From Poteriospumella lacustris (Eukaryota > Sar > Chrysophyceae > Chromulinales > Dinobryaceae), in contig SMOI01000253.1 in NCBI GenBank assembly GCA_008000375.1, positions 1 to 46,474 of the forward strand: a stretch of 46,474 nucleotides of DNA, given 5' to 3'. Positions 18,140 through 27,896 of the stretch are shown piece by piece. The position numbers and the translations under genes are program-made. Position 1 is the first letter of the stretch. Each line of letters starts with the position of its first letter. A model generated the notes under the pieces. That model searched no databases. It was given only the letters and a program-made list of their open reading frames with translations, and was not told the DNA's origin.

Positions 18140-20596
18140 CTAGTCCGCCTTTTTGTACAACGACGACGGCTGCCGCGCGGGCCGCACGATCGCCAGGTCC
18201 CTCGACGACAGCGCGCGCACGTAGCGCTCGGCGACGTGTCCCGCGCCACCGGCGGTCGCATGGCGCACCGGTGGCGCGTCCTCCGAGTCCTCCGTCGTGC
18301 TCTTCTCCACCGCCACCGCCACCGCCGCCGGCGGCGCGGGCGGCGCGGGCGGCGCACGCATCGACGTGAGGCTGGGGATGCGCAGCATGGCGCGCGGCGC
18401 GGCCCCGTTGGCGCCATTGGACGCTGCGGTCGCCGGAGCAGCGGTCGGCGCTGCAGCGGCGGCGGCGGCGGTGGTGGGGGCGGCGTGGTGCAGGCTGCCG
18501 ATGGTGACGCGGCCGCTGCCGCCGCTCGGCGCTGCGGCGGCGTACAACGGCGGCGGCGTCGAGGCGGTCGCGACGGAAGCGGCGCCGCCGCTGCTGGCGC
18601 TCGGCGCCGAGTTGCCGACGGCGTCGTCGTCGAAGTCGAAGCGCACGCGGTTCGACGAGTTGGCGCGCACGGGGCGCGGCGCGGCGGCGTCGCGAATGAT
18701 GCCGCTGGCGCCGCTGGGCGACGGCGGATGCGACGGCGACGGCGACGGCGACGGCATCGCGTAGTACGGCGGCGGGGCGGCTGCAGCTGCTGCAGCTGCT
18801 GCTGCCGCTCGAGCTGCTGGCGCTGGCGCTCGAGCTGGCGCTGGCGCTGCTGCGCCTCGCGCCGCTCCTGCCGCAGCGCCGCCTCGCGCTCGGCCTGTTT
18901 GATCATCTGCTCCATCCGCTGCGACCGCGTGCGGCGCAGGCTGCGGCCGCCGCCGTCGCCGTCGCCGTCGCGTCGCCGTGGTGGTGGTAGTGCAGCTGCG
19001 CCGAGTCGCTGTGCGTGCGGCGGTGGCCGAGCGGCGCGCGCTGGTGGCGGTGGCCGCCGTGGGCCGCGCGGCGGTGCGCGTCGGCCGACGAAGTGTCGTC
19101 GGTCTCGTCGAGCTCCGCCGCCGCCGTCGCCGTCGCGTGGTGGCGGTGCGCGAAGAGCGTCGACGACGACGGCGGCGGCTGCGGCGCGCGGTCGAAGCTG
19201 TGCGCGCGGCGGTGGCCGCCGTGGCCCTGCGCCGGCGACCGTTTGCGCGTCGGCGGCCCCTGCGGCCCCTGCGGCGCGTGCACCGCGACGTCGTACGACG
19301 GCGGCGGCGGCAGCGCGCGGCTGCTCGGGCGCTGTACGGCGGCGGCGGGGGCGGCGCGGCCATCGCCGCTTCGTACGACGGTGGCGGGGGCAGCGCGCGG
19401 TGGCTGCCGTGGCGACTGAGCGCGCCGCTGTGGCTCGCGGCGTACGACGGCGGCGGCTGCTGCTGCAGCTGCGCGTGGAGCAGCGCCACGTCGCCGGGCG
19501 CAGCGTCGCCGATCGACTCGCGCAGCGCGTCCTGCATCGCGCGGGAGTCGGCGAGCTCGCGCTGCAGCCGCTGCGTCTCGAGCTGCAGCGACGCGATGAT
19601 CGCGCGCTCGAACTCGTCGTCCTCCGCCTCGCGCTGCGACCGCCGGCTCGGCGACCCGTTCGCCGCCATCGACACGACCGACGCGCCGCTGCTCGGCGAC
19701 GCCTGCTGACTCGGCGACACGAGGCGCGGCCCACCGCCGCCGACGGTGCCGTCGTCGGCGACGAGCAGCGGCGGCGGCGGCGGCTTCGGTCGCGTGGCGG
19801 CCGCGCGCACCGGCGACTCGGTCAGATCGTAGTCGCCGAGGTCGCCGAGGCCGAGCAGGTTGCTGCCGCTGCCGCTGCGGCTGTGGCTGTGGCTGTGGCT
19901 CGAGGGCGGCGCGCGGCCGGTCGCGTCGGCGATGCCGATGCTCTGGCGGCCGCCGGGCGCCGACGCGGGGCTCGTGAACGACGGCGGCCGCTGCAAACCG
20001 CTGGCGCCGCTCGAGGCGACGCTGCCCGCCGACGAGCCGACGCCGCCCGCGGGCAGCGGGGGCAGCGGGCGGTCTACGACCGGCGACGCGTTGCGCGGCG
20101 CCTGCGGCTGCGGCTGCGGCTGCGGCTGCTGTTGCAGCTGTTTGCGCCGCGCGTTCTCCTCGGCGAAGCGCTGCAGCGCCGCTGCCTCGTCCGCGAGGTA
20201 CTGTTCCTGCTGCCGCTGGAGGCTCGGCGCAGCGGGCGCGATGGCGGCGATCGGGGCGGGCGGCAGGCCGCCGCTGGCCGCGACGCCGGCGCCGTTTGAT
20301 GCGGCGCCGCCGACGCCGCCGTTGGCGTTGAGCAGCAGCGCGAGCGCCGCCGGGTCCATCAGCAGCGGCGACAGCGACAGGTCCATCGACGGCGCCGTCA
20401 GCGACAACGGACCGCCGAGGCCGCCCGTCGGCGGAGGCGTCGTGCCCGGCGGCGACGTGAGCAGCGGCAGCGGCGCGAGCAGCGACGACGGCGACACGAG
20501 GCTCGCGCCGGAGCCCGGCCGCGACAGCGACCCGAGCGGCATGTGGAACGAGGCCTGCTGCTGTTGTTGCTGCTGCTGCTGTTGCTGTAGCTGGAA

Positions 20597-20629
<33 letters not shown>

Positions 20630-21439
20630 TTGCTGTTGCTGCTGCTGTTGCAGTTGGAGCTGCTGCAGCTGCTGCAGCTGCTGGATCTGCAGCGCGAGGA
20701 GCTGCGGACTGCTGGCGGCCGCGGAGAGACTGGGCAGCGGGAAGAGGATGTTCTGGTTGCTCATCGAGGCGAGGCCCAGCGACGCGGACGGCGACAGCAG
20801 CGACGACTGCGGCGGCGGTGGCGTCAGCGACGACGGCGGCGGCGGCTGCAGAAACGAATACGGCGGCGGCGGCGGTGAGGCGTTGCCGGAGCTGCGCAGT
20901 GCAGACGGCAGCGGCGGCGGCGGCGCGGCGGCGGCGGCGGTGATGGACGATGGGCTCCGCATCTGGTCGAGGTGCTCGAAGATGACCTCGCTGCGCTCCT
21001 CGACGGGCGCGCCGTTTTCGATGTCGTCGTCCTCGTCGGTGACTGTGTTGGGCGTCTCGTGGCGGTTGAACTTCTTGTCCTTCGCACTGAAGGACGACGG
21101 CTGACGACTGACGACGGCGTCGACGGACGACGACTTCGACGCGCAGGAGACGGAGCTCCAGAGGCGGTCGAGGGGGCTCGTCGGCGTCGCTTGGTACTTC
21201 GGCGGCCGCCTGGCGCCCTGCAGGCGGCTCATCTTCTGCGCGGTGGTTTCAGAGGCCTGCGATTCTTCGTCGTCGTCCTCGTCTTCGTCGTTGTCGTCGC
21301 CTTCGTCGGGTGAATTGTCCGCCGAGTGTGTCCGCCGAATCGGCGGCTTTTGGTACGTCGATTTGCGGGTCTCGTAGAACGAGCGATACAGCGACTGCGA
21401 AGTTTTGGCACTGCGTGTATCCGACGGTTTGCGCGACAT
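18140..21439 (-). CDS. Large Pro/Gln/Ser-rich protein with many PPxY motifs (scaffold-like)
   Basis: One minus-strand frame is open from ATG 21439 to TAG 18140 (1099 codons). The N-terminal ~170 residues are charged (RRTHSADNS, acidic run). Then follow proline-rich blocks, a long polyglutamine tract (about 20540-20690) and a disordered Ser/Gly/Ala region. PPxY-type motifs recur: PPPPPYS, PPPSYAA, PPPPSYEAA, PPPPPYSA, PPPPSYDV, PPPYYA and PPPLYA. PPxY is the ligand of WW domains (for example NEDD4-type E3 ligases), so an adaptor role is likely. Between about 18775 and 19345 the frame is implausibly Arg-rich, while protein-like sequence, including the RMEQMIKQAEREAALRQERR coiled coil, continues in the other frames (see findings). 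The true protein probably follows those frames. No family recognised. Confidence 0.7.
20540..20690 (-). repeat. Polyglutamine-encoding CAG/CAA tract
   Basis: CTG/TTG triplets on the plus strand encode about 40 glutamines on the minus strand, interrupted by Leu and Phe. Mixed CAG/CAA codons suggest a selected rather than freshly expanded tract. Confidence 0.9.
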
Positions 21440-21983
21440 GCTGAGGTTTAATGTTGGGCGGGGAGGGGGCGAAAGCAGCGCACAGGACTGCGGGTGGTGG
21501 TGCTGGCGGCGGAGTGGGAGTCTTCAGACTCACAGAGCGGTTCCCGTCTTCGTCTCCAACTGATTACACTCCGACCATCGTCTTGCGAGGTTCGCTATCG
21601 TTTTCTGGCATCCGTATCAACCTCTTTCCGATGGGGAACAGAGACCAAAGTTTCGCGTCGCGTCAACCGCCGCCGCTTCGAAAGCGCGTTGCGCACACAG
21701 ACTGACACAGACTGACACAGACTGACACAGACCGATGCAGACTGACACAGACTGACACAGACAGACGCAGACCGACACAGATCTGTCTGTACTTAACCTA
21801 GATAGTATCGGTGATAGTCGACTGTTCAGCATCTGATGTCTGTGTACCTTGTCCTGTGTGAAAAGATCCGGTACAGAACTTACGATGTTACTCATAGAGT
21901 AGATGGTAAAACACAACGTAGATGTATGTGTACTTTGCACTCTGTGCGGGACATATGCACCGCGGTGGATGGCTCTTCTCTCC
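21440..21983. other. Intergenic with ACTGACACAG array
   Basis: Separates the PPxY gene (upstream side) from the 3' end of kinase copy 1. 21698-21781 is a 10-base tandem array; the remainder shows no gene. Confidence 0.65.
21698..21781. repeat. ACTGACACAG tandem array (~8 units)
   Basis: Ten-base units, partly degenerate (ACCGATGCAG, ACAGACGCAG variants). Confidence 0.9.
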
Positions 21984-24736
21984 TCAGTCTACAGGGAGAT
22001 CGTTGTCGTTGAAAATGGCTTCAAATCGCTCTTCCAGCTCCGCAAATTGTGGCCGTTTCCGATGCTCCTCCTGCCAGCAGTCCGTCATCATCGTCCTGAA
22101 CCGTGCTTTGTACGGCTCGGGCGTGTCAGGCCACGGCGACAGCGGGTCGTAGCCGTCGGAGTCGACCTGGTCGACCAACGGTCGCCATTTCAAGTCGCGC
22201 ACATACTTCATCAGATACTGCGGTGGCAGCGGCCGTCCGCCTAGCCGCAGAAACTTGTGGCTGGGGCGGTGGGTGACGAGACAGTCGTGCAGCACGATCG
22301 CGAAGGAGTAGACGTCCGCCAGACGCGTGCACCGACGGCCGCCCATCTCTGGCGCCACGTACAGCGGCGTGCCTCGGCCGTCCACTGCGATTTCTGTGAT
22401 CGTCTGGCTGGTGCAGCCGGGCTCGCGCACGGTCGGTCGCGCGATGCCAAAGTCGGCGATCTTCGCGACGAGTCTCCCGCGGGGGCTGCGCGTCAGGAGA
22501 ATGTTCTGCGGCTTCAGGTCGCCGTGCAGGACCTTCCTCTCGTGCAGGTGGCACATGCCGCTGACGACGTCGTACAGCAGCTGCAGCGCCGTGACGAAGT
22601 GCGTTTCGTAGTACGTGGGCGGGGTGGGCGCGGCGGTCGGGTGGTGCGCGGCCAGCCACGTGGCCAAGTCGCCGTCGGGGCAGTACTCCATCACCATCAC
22701 CGTCCGCGTCGCCTCGCGCTGCGCCTCGTAGATCGACGACAAGCCACTGCTGCCCATCGCCGCTGCAGGCGCAGCCGCCGCGGCCTGCGCAGTGGTCGCC
22801 GCCGACGACGCGCGGCCAGCGCCGCCGTCTTCGACCTCTTCGAGCGTCGTCACCTCGTCGTCCGCGTCGCCTTCGCCGTCGGGCGCTGTCATCGGCGGTA
22901 CTGATCGGCGTGTGGACGACAGCCGCGCGGCGAGGACGCCGTACAGCGTCACGATGTTGTCGTGGCCGCCCAACGCGCTGAGCAGTCGGATCTCGTGGCG
23001 CAGCGCGTCCGTCTGGTCGCTCGTCCGCGTCAGCTCCTTCAACGCGACGAATCGCCTCTTCTTCAAGTGATACGCGCGGAAGACGTTCGCCTGGCCACCG
23101 CGGCCGATGCGCCGGATGCGCCGGTCGCGGTCGTCTTCGCCGCGGTCGAAGGAGTCGACGGTGAACGTCGGCGGAGCGCGGCGGATTTCCTTCTCCAGCG
23201 TGCACAGCCACTGCTCGATGGTGGCGAAGTCGTGCGACGCCGCCGCTGGGTCGATGAGGCCGGGGAGGATCTCCGAGAGCGCCTTGCTGACGTCGAGCGA
23301 CAGCGGCAGCGGTGGCTCGTCGAGCAGGCCGCGGACGGTCGACCGCACCTCCGCCGCGGGGCCCGCGAAGCTTCCGACGTCGGCGGAGTAGAAGGACAGC
23401 GCCAGGAGCATACCCAGACTGTATCGCACACGCGTCAGCAGTGCGTCGTGGCGGAGCTCCTCCGGCTGCAGCACAGCGACCAGTTCGGCCTCGGCGGCGG
23501 TCGGCGCCATCGGCGGCGGGAAGAACAGCGACACGAGGTCCACCGCCACGTCGACGGCGCCACCGCCGCCGCTCCGCGGATACACGTAGATGAAGCTCGG
23601 CGACAGCTGAAACGAGGTCGCTTCTGCCGACAGCAGCGGCAGGCGGCCGCGTTGGAGCCGGCTCAGCGCCCCCGCGAGGCGGTGAAACGTCTGCACGAGC
23701 GGGTACTCGTGGAACTCCTCGTGCAGCAACGACTCGCTCCACTTCCGCGTCAACGACATCGCAGAGTCTACGCGCTCCATCACGACCAGAACGTGCTGCG
23801 CCTCGTGCGGCGGTCGCGAGACGATCTGAAACGATCCGCTCAGCTCGCGCACCTCTCCGAAAATGAAACCGTCGATCTCCAGCGCCGCTTCCGCCGGCCG
23901 CGGCACCGGAAACCTCTCGCGGCTCTCGCGTGTGTAGTCCATAAGGCGGCTAAGAAGCGACACGACGCGCTCTTTGTTCTCGTCGCGAACGTCCACCTGT
24001 CACACGGAGCGATGACGCGACGCTACGGGCCACACAGCGACACAGCGCCGGGCACTTACCTGTCGCACGAAAACGCTGCGATCGCCGTATCGGCCTTCGA
24101 AGAGACAGGCGTTCGACCCCTGACGAGTGATGTTCAGCGTGTCTCTGTTTTCTAATCGATCGCTCATCAGAGGCTGCTGCACTGGGGGCGGGGTCGGTGG
24201 AGGTGGAGGGGCAGCCGCAGGGGTCGACTGGCTCTCCCTCTGGGCAGTGCTCTCCGCTGGTCTACTGGGGGAGAAAAACTCCTTTATGGCCAGTTTTACT
24301 CGGGCCTTCACGACGTCTGCAATGTTCCTTTTGAACGTGGTCATCATTGTTTGCAGCTGCGGCCGGATGGTGGCGGCGTCCATCGGGTCGACAGGGACCG
24401 TCTTCTCCAGGTGGCAGTTGTCGTGAAGGACAAAGCCGTCGCGGTCACAGACTTCCCTTATGAGGCTCAAGCAGTGCGGATAGCGCTTCTCGATAGCAAG
24501 AAGGCTGCGATGGCCCTCAGACTCCCGCAAACTCACCATCCACTTCGGCTGCATGACAGTCACTGTGACAACCAAATCGAGCTCGCCCACCAACATTGCA
24601 CACTGCTCATCTGAATCATGGATGATCTGAGCTTCAGGAAATGCAGTTTGAAGAAGCCCGCGAATTCTGCAAGGGTGAGAAGTTAATTTCACGTTACCAT
24701 CGTTGCATACGCAGGCAATCGCACGTACCCGCTCAT
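21984..24736 (-). CDS. Tandem pseudokinase-kinase protein, copy 1 (875 aa)
   Basis: Minus-strand exons 24736-24729 (ATGAGCGG, very short), 24666-24060 and 23996-21984; introns 62 and 63 nt. Residues ~1-125 form an unknown N-terminal domain, followed by a polyproline linker (APPPPPTPPPV). From ~165 to 450 comes a kinase-like region with a degraded Gly loop (ITRQGSNACLFEGRYG), VFVRQ where VAIK is expected, a VVMERV hinge and a YSLGMLL helix-F-like segment, but no HRD or DFG. The C-terminal domain (from ~500) is an intact kinase: RIGRGGQANVF, VALKEL (Lys ~525), HGDLKPQN (~696), DFG (~720), APEM and DVYSFAIVL. HGD in place of HRD and sequence style suggest a TKL-like kinase. An Ala-rich insert sits between the lobes. 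Exon 1 is inferred from frame and splice sites. Confidence 0.8.
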
Positions 24737-25142
24737 AGCTTATCTCGCAGGACTTTCACTATCACCTGCACCCCAAAACATGCATTCGGTTCGAACCAAA
24801 GTGCATTCTGGTGGAACGGAAGACACCCAAGAAAAAAAAAGGGAAGATCCTCTCGAATCGATGAGAACCGTCGATGCCACAACGGTCCGCGGTCGACGTT
24901 GAAATTGAAACGGGTGCGGCTACTGCTGCTGCGTCGCTTTCGCTGTGGCGCCACTGTGCCGCTACGGCGTGTGTCGGTGGCGGGGCTCTCCTGCGGAAGT
25001 TTCTTGTGCCATTCGTTGACCTCGACGCTGGCCTTTCCCGTCCCCTTTTTTTCTGCTTGAACGACCCGACAGGATGACATGACCATCAGTTTTGATTGAT
25101 AGACAGTCAGCTGTTTAGCACCAGCCTAGGCGGAGTCGGACG
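24737..25142. other. Divergent intergenic region
   Basis: Lies between kinase copy 1 (-) and the SLC17-like gene (+). Nothing recognisable apart from an A-rich run near 24831; likely promoters for both. Confidence 0.5.
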
Positions 25143-26870
25143 ATGGTGGTTGGTTTGTTTCTCCCGCGTCGTTGGGAAATGGCCCTGATGCTCTTTTCAG
25201 GGTGCGTCGTGTCGTACACGTTGCGTGTGAATATGTCAGTAGCGGTAACCGATATGGCCGATGAGTTGGGATGGTCGGAATCTGCGAAAGGTCTTGCTCT
25301 TTCCTCCTTTTATTGGGGGTATACAGTTGGACAGCTTCCTGCTTCTCGTGTGGTGCAAGAATATGGAGCCAAATGGATCTTTGGCTTGAGTGTCCTTCTG
25401 GCGTCTATCGCCACCCTGTTTGTGCCTGTTGCGTCCAAGAAGTCCTTTGGACTGCTGTTGTTTCTGAGAGCTCTCATCGGCATCTTCGAGAGTTTGACGT
25501 TTCCGGCGATTTATCAGTTCATTCCCACGTGGATCCCGCTGGAAGAAAAGACCATCATGGTGCCCTTCATCTACTCGGGCGTGTATATCGGTGTCATCAT
25601 CAGCTTCTCCGTGTCCAGTGCGCTGCTGGATAGCGACATCATGATCAACGGGAACCGCTTCGGTTCGTGGGACGCGTGTTTCTACATCTTCGGTCTGTTG
25701 GGCATCGCCTGGTTTCCCTATTGGATCATCATGGCCTACGAGACACCGGCCAAGCACCCAGGCATTACTCCCGCCGAGCTGGAGAAGATCAACGAAGGAA
25801 AGATCTTTCCGGAGGGTGAAGAGCTGGAGGAGCTGCACACGCGTGTCCGCGAGCTCAGCTACTCGCCCATGATGGACACCCCCGGCACGGGCGTGGAACT
25901 GGTCGAACGCGACCGAAACAACAGCTCCCTGTCCGACGTCCACGACAACGTGACCAGCAGCAACAAGAGCTCCAATTTGGCTTCGCGAAGCTTGAGCAGT
26001 GCGGACGAAAGCGACGTGTACCACGAGAACTCCGTCCCGATCACGTTGGAGAGCGTAGCGATGAACATGGTCAAGACGCGTCAGTCGAAGAAGGCGCGGC
26101 TGGATGGCAAACAAACCGTGTTCCCGGGTAGACCTCGCAAGCTGAGCATCGTCCGCAAAAAGGACGCGCGCAAGGACATGTCGGCGCGCATCCCCTGGAT
26201 GCACTTCCTGACGAACCCCGTCGCGTTGACGATCCACTACAACTGCTGGGTCGACGGCTTCATCGGCTTCACGCTGTTGTCGCTGATGCCTGCCTTTTTG
26301 GAGAAACAATTCGGTTTTAACATTCAATCGGCGGCAGCGCTGTGCGTGTTCCCATACCTCGCGCTCTTCGTGTCGACGTTGTTCTTCGGTGCGTTGTTCG
26401 AGCATCTCGAAGAGAAACACGGCTGGTCGACGAACGCCGTGCGCCGGTGGTCGTCCGTGGTGGCGTACGGCGGCGCCGCGGTGGGACTGATCATTTGCTC
26501 GTTCATGACGGACAAAAACGCCGGCTACGTGTTCATGATCCTGACGCTGTTCGTGCTCGGCGCGTCGAACTCGGGTTTGAACTGCGCCTGCAGCGACGTG
26601 GCCCCCAACTACTCCAGCGCGTTGAATACCGTCGCCAACACGGTGTGTTCGCTGGCGGGTATCGTGGGCCCCATGATCATCACCGCGTTGATCGATGCGG
26701 GTTCTGGACCGTGGGGCTGGCGCTACGCGTTCTTTTTGGTCGCCGGACAAGTGGCGATCGGTCTCGCGCTGTGGTTCACGTTTCAAACGTCCGAACCGGT
26801 CCCCGCCTTGAACGATCCGTTGCCTGAGAAAACCTTCTCGGCGAAGTATTCCAAAGCGAACAAAGTGTGA
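25143..26870 (+). CDS. MFS transporter, SLC17 (anion:cation symporter)-like
   Basis: Single exon, 575 residues. TM1 begins after a very short N-terminus and contains the family NMSVAV. It is followed by the SLC17 hallmarks GWSESAKGLALSSFYWGY, the R-x-x-x-G-x-x-E loop segment RALIGIFES leading to FPAIYQFIPTWIPLEEKT, and HPGITPAELEKI after TM6. The second six-helix half begins near residue 355 and ends near 555. The central cytosolic loop (about 230-350) is unusually long and Ser/Asp-rich, a plausible phosphorylation region. The family moves phosphate, sialic acid, glutamate or other organic anions; the substrate cannot be told from sequence. A short degenerate copy of one segment lies downstream (27300-27435). 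Start: first ATG. Confidence 0.88.
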   Translation: MVVGLFLPRRWEMALMLFSGCVVSYTLRVNMSVAVTDMADELGWSESAKGLALSSFYWGYTVGQLPASRVVQEYGAKWIFGLSVLLASIATLFVPVASKKSFGLLLFLRALIGIFESLTFPAIYQFIPTWIPLEEKTIMVPFIYSGVYIGVIISFSVSSALLDSDIMINGNRFGSWDACFYIFGLLGIAWFPYWIIMAYETPAKHPGITPAELEKINEGKIFPEGEELEELHTRVRELSYSPMMDTPGTGVELVERDRNNSSLSDVHDNVTSSNKSSNLASRSLSSADESDVYHENSVPITLESVAMNMVKTRQSKKARLDGKQTVFPGRPRKLSIVRKKDARKDMSARIPWMHFLTNPVALTIHYNCWVDGFIGFTLLSLMPAFLEKQFGFNIQSAAALCVFPYLALFVSTLFFGALFEHLEEKHGWSTNAVRRWSSVVAYGGAAVGLIICSFMTDKNAGYVFMILTLFVLGASNSGLNCACSDVAPNYSSALNTVANTVCSLAGIVGPMIITALIDAGSGPWGWRYAFFLVAGQVAIGLALWFTFQTSEPVPALNDPLPEKTFSAKYSKANKV

Positions 26871-26936
26871 AGGCGTCGCCCCAATCGTCCTTCGATCTGC
26901 AAACAAACATAGATACACACACAGATAGATAGATCT

Positions 26937-27050
26937 CATCTCGTTTCCCTCTCTCCCTCTCTCCCTCCCTCCCTCTCTCTCCCTCCCTCTTCCCCCCTCC
27001 CTCTTCCACCCCCTGTCCCTGTCCCTCTTCCCCCCTCCCCCTTCGCGCAC
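26937..27050. repeat. CTCCCT-rich polypyrimidine tract
   Basis: Plus strand is almost exclusively C and T in CTCCCT/CCCTCT units, in the 3' flank of the transporter gene. Confidence 0.9.
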
Positions 27051-27299
27051 TGTATTCTCTGTTTCTTCTCATACGACCAATCGAGTGTTAGCTGGTTGGT
27101 GCTCAGGGAGTGTTCGCCCTCCTCGTGCGATGTGACATCGGCTTCATTCGCGTTTAAACAGCAAATCCGAACTTATACGTTACTTCCACCACCCCCCCCC
27201 GTACAACCGCCAACTGTGTATCCTGTGCTGTAGTATTTGCATGCACATGCCGAAGCGACAGGAGCGTCGATCGCGTCGTCTGTTCGAATTGGCTGGAAG

Positions 27300-27435
27300 A
27301 ATGGTGCCCTTCATTTACTGTGCCATTCTCAGCTTCTCCGTGCCCAGTCCAGAGCTGCTGGATAGCGACATCACGATCAACGGAAATCGCTTCGGTTCGT
27401 GGGATGCGTGTTTCTGCCTCTTCGGTCTTTTGTCA
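27300..27435 (+). pseudogene. Truncated copy of an SLC17 transporter segment
   Basis: The frame reads MVPFIYCAILSFSVPSPELL then DSDITINGNRFGSWDACF, clearly matching MVPFIY...ISFSVSSALLDSDIMINGNRFGSWDACFYIFGLLG of the intact gene (25558-25706). About 18 bases are missing in the middle, and homology ends in unrelated sequence. It is a short duplicated relic with no promoter or start context of its own. Confidence 0.85.
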
Positions 27436-27896
27436 GTTGGACGTCGCCCGGCGACGGATGCGCCGGTCGGTCGATTTCGCACGGTATTATACTCTGTTTC
27501 TTCTATCCCACAGTGAATAATCGACCAATCGAGTTAGCTTGCAGGTTGGCGCTATCCCTTGCGATGTTTTACATTGGTTTATGGCACGTTTACACAGCAA
27601 AGTCCCAAGTCGAACTTTTACGTGCCCTCCACCTCCCGTGTACAACTGGTAACTGTGTATCCTGTGCTGCAGTATAGGGGATAGGATCAGCAGGGATGTA
27701 CATGTGGAAGCGATAGGAGAGTCGGCGGGCGGCGTCGCGGCGTCGGAACAAAGAATTCCGCGTCGATGGCATCGCCTGTTCCGTGATCCGGGATCGACTC
27801 GCAGGGGCCGTGCAAGGACCGCACATACCAAAGGGCGCCCATCTTCGCTCTGGATTCATTCGTAGATCGCGAAAGGCTTGTGGCCGATAGTTTTCG

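Larger units (their letters stand above)
26871..27896. other. Intergenic with CT-rich tract and transporter relic
   Basis: 26937-27050 is a CTCCCT-rich polypyrimidine tract. A ~200-base segment at about 27055-27260 recurs in diverged form at about 27488-27720 (shared: CGACCAATCGAGT, GTGTATCCTGTGCTG, GAAGCGA-AGGAG), with the transporter relic in between. No intact gene. Confidence 0.6.

Noticed and set aside
22126-24155. Long Arg-rich frames opposite or beside both kinase genes
   Set aside because: They mirror each other in the two inverted copies because the genes are homologous; no motif, and the kinase frame is unambiguous.
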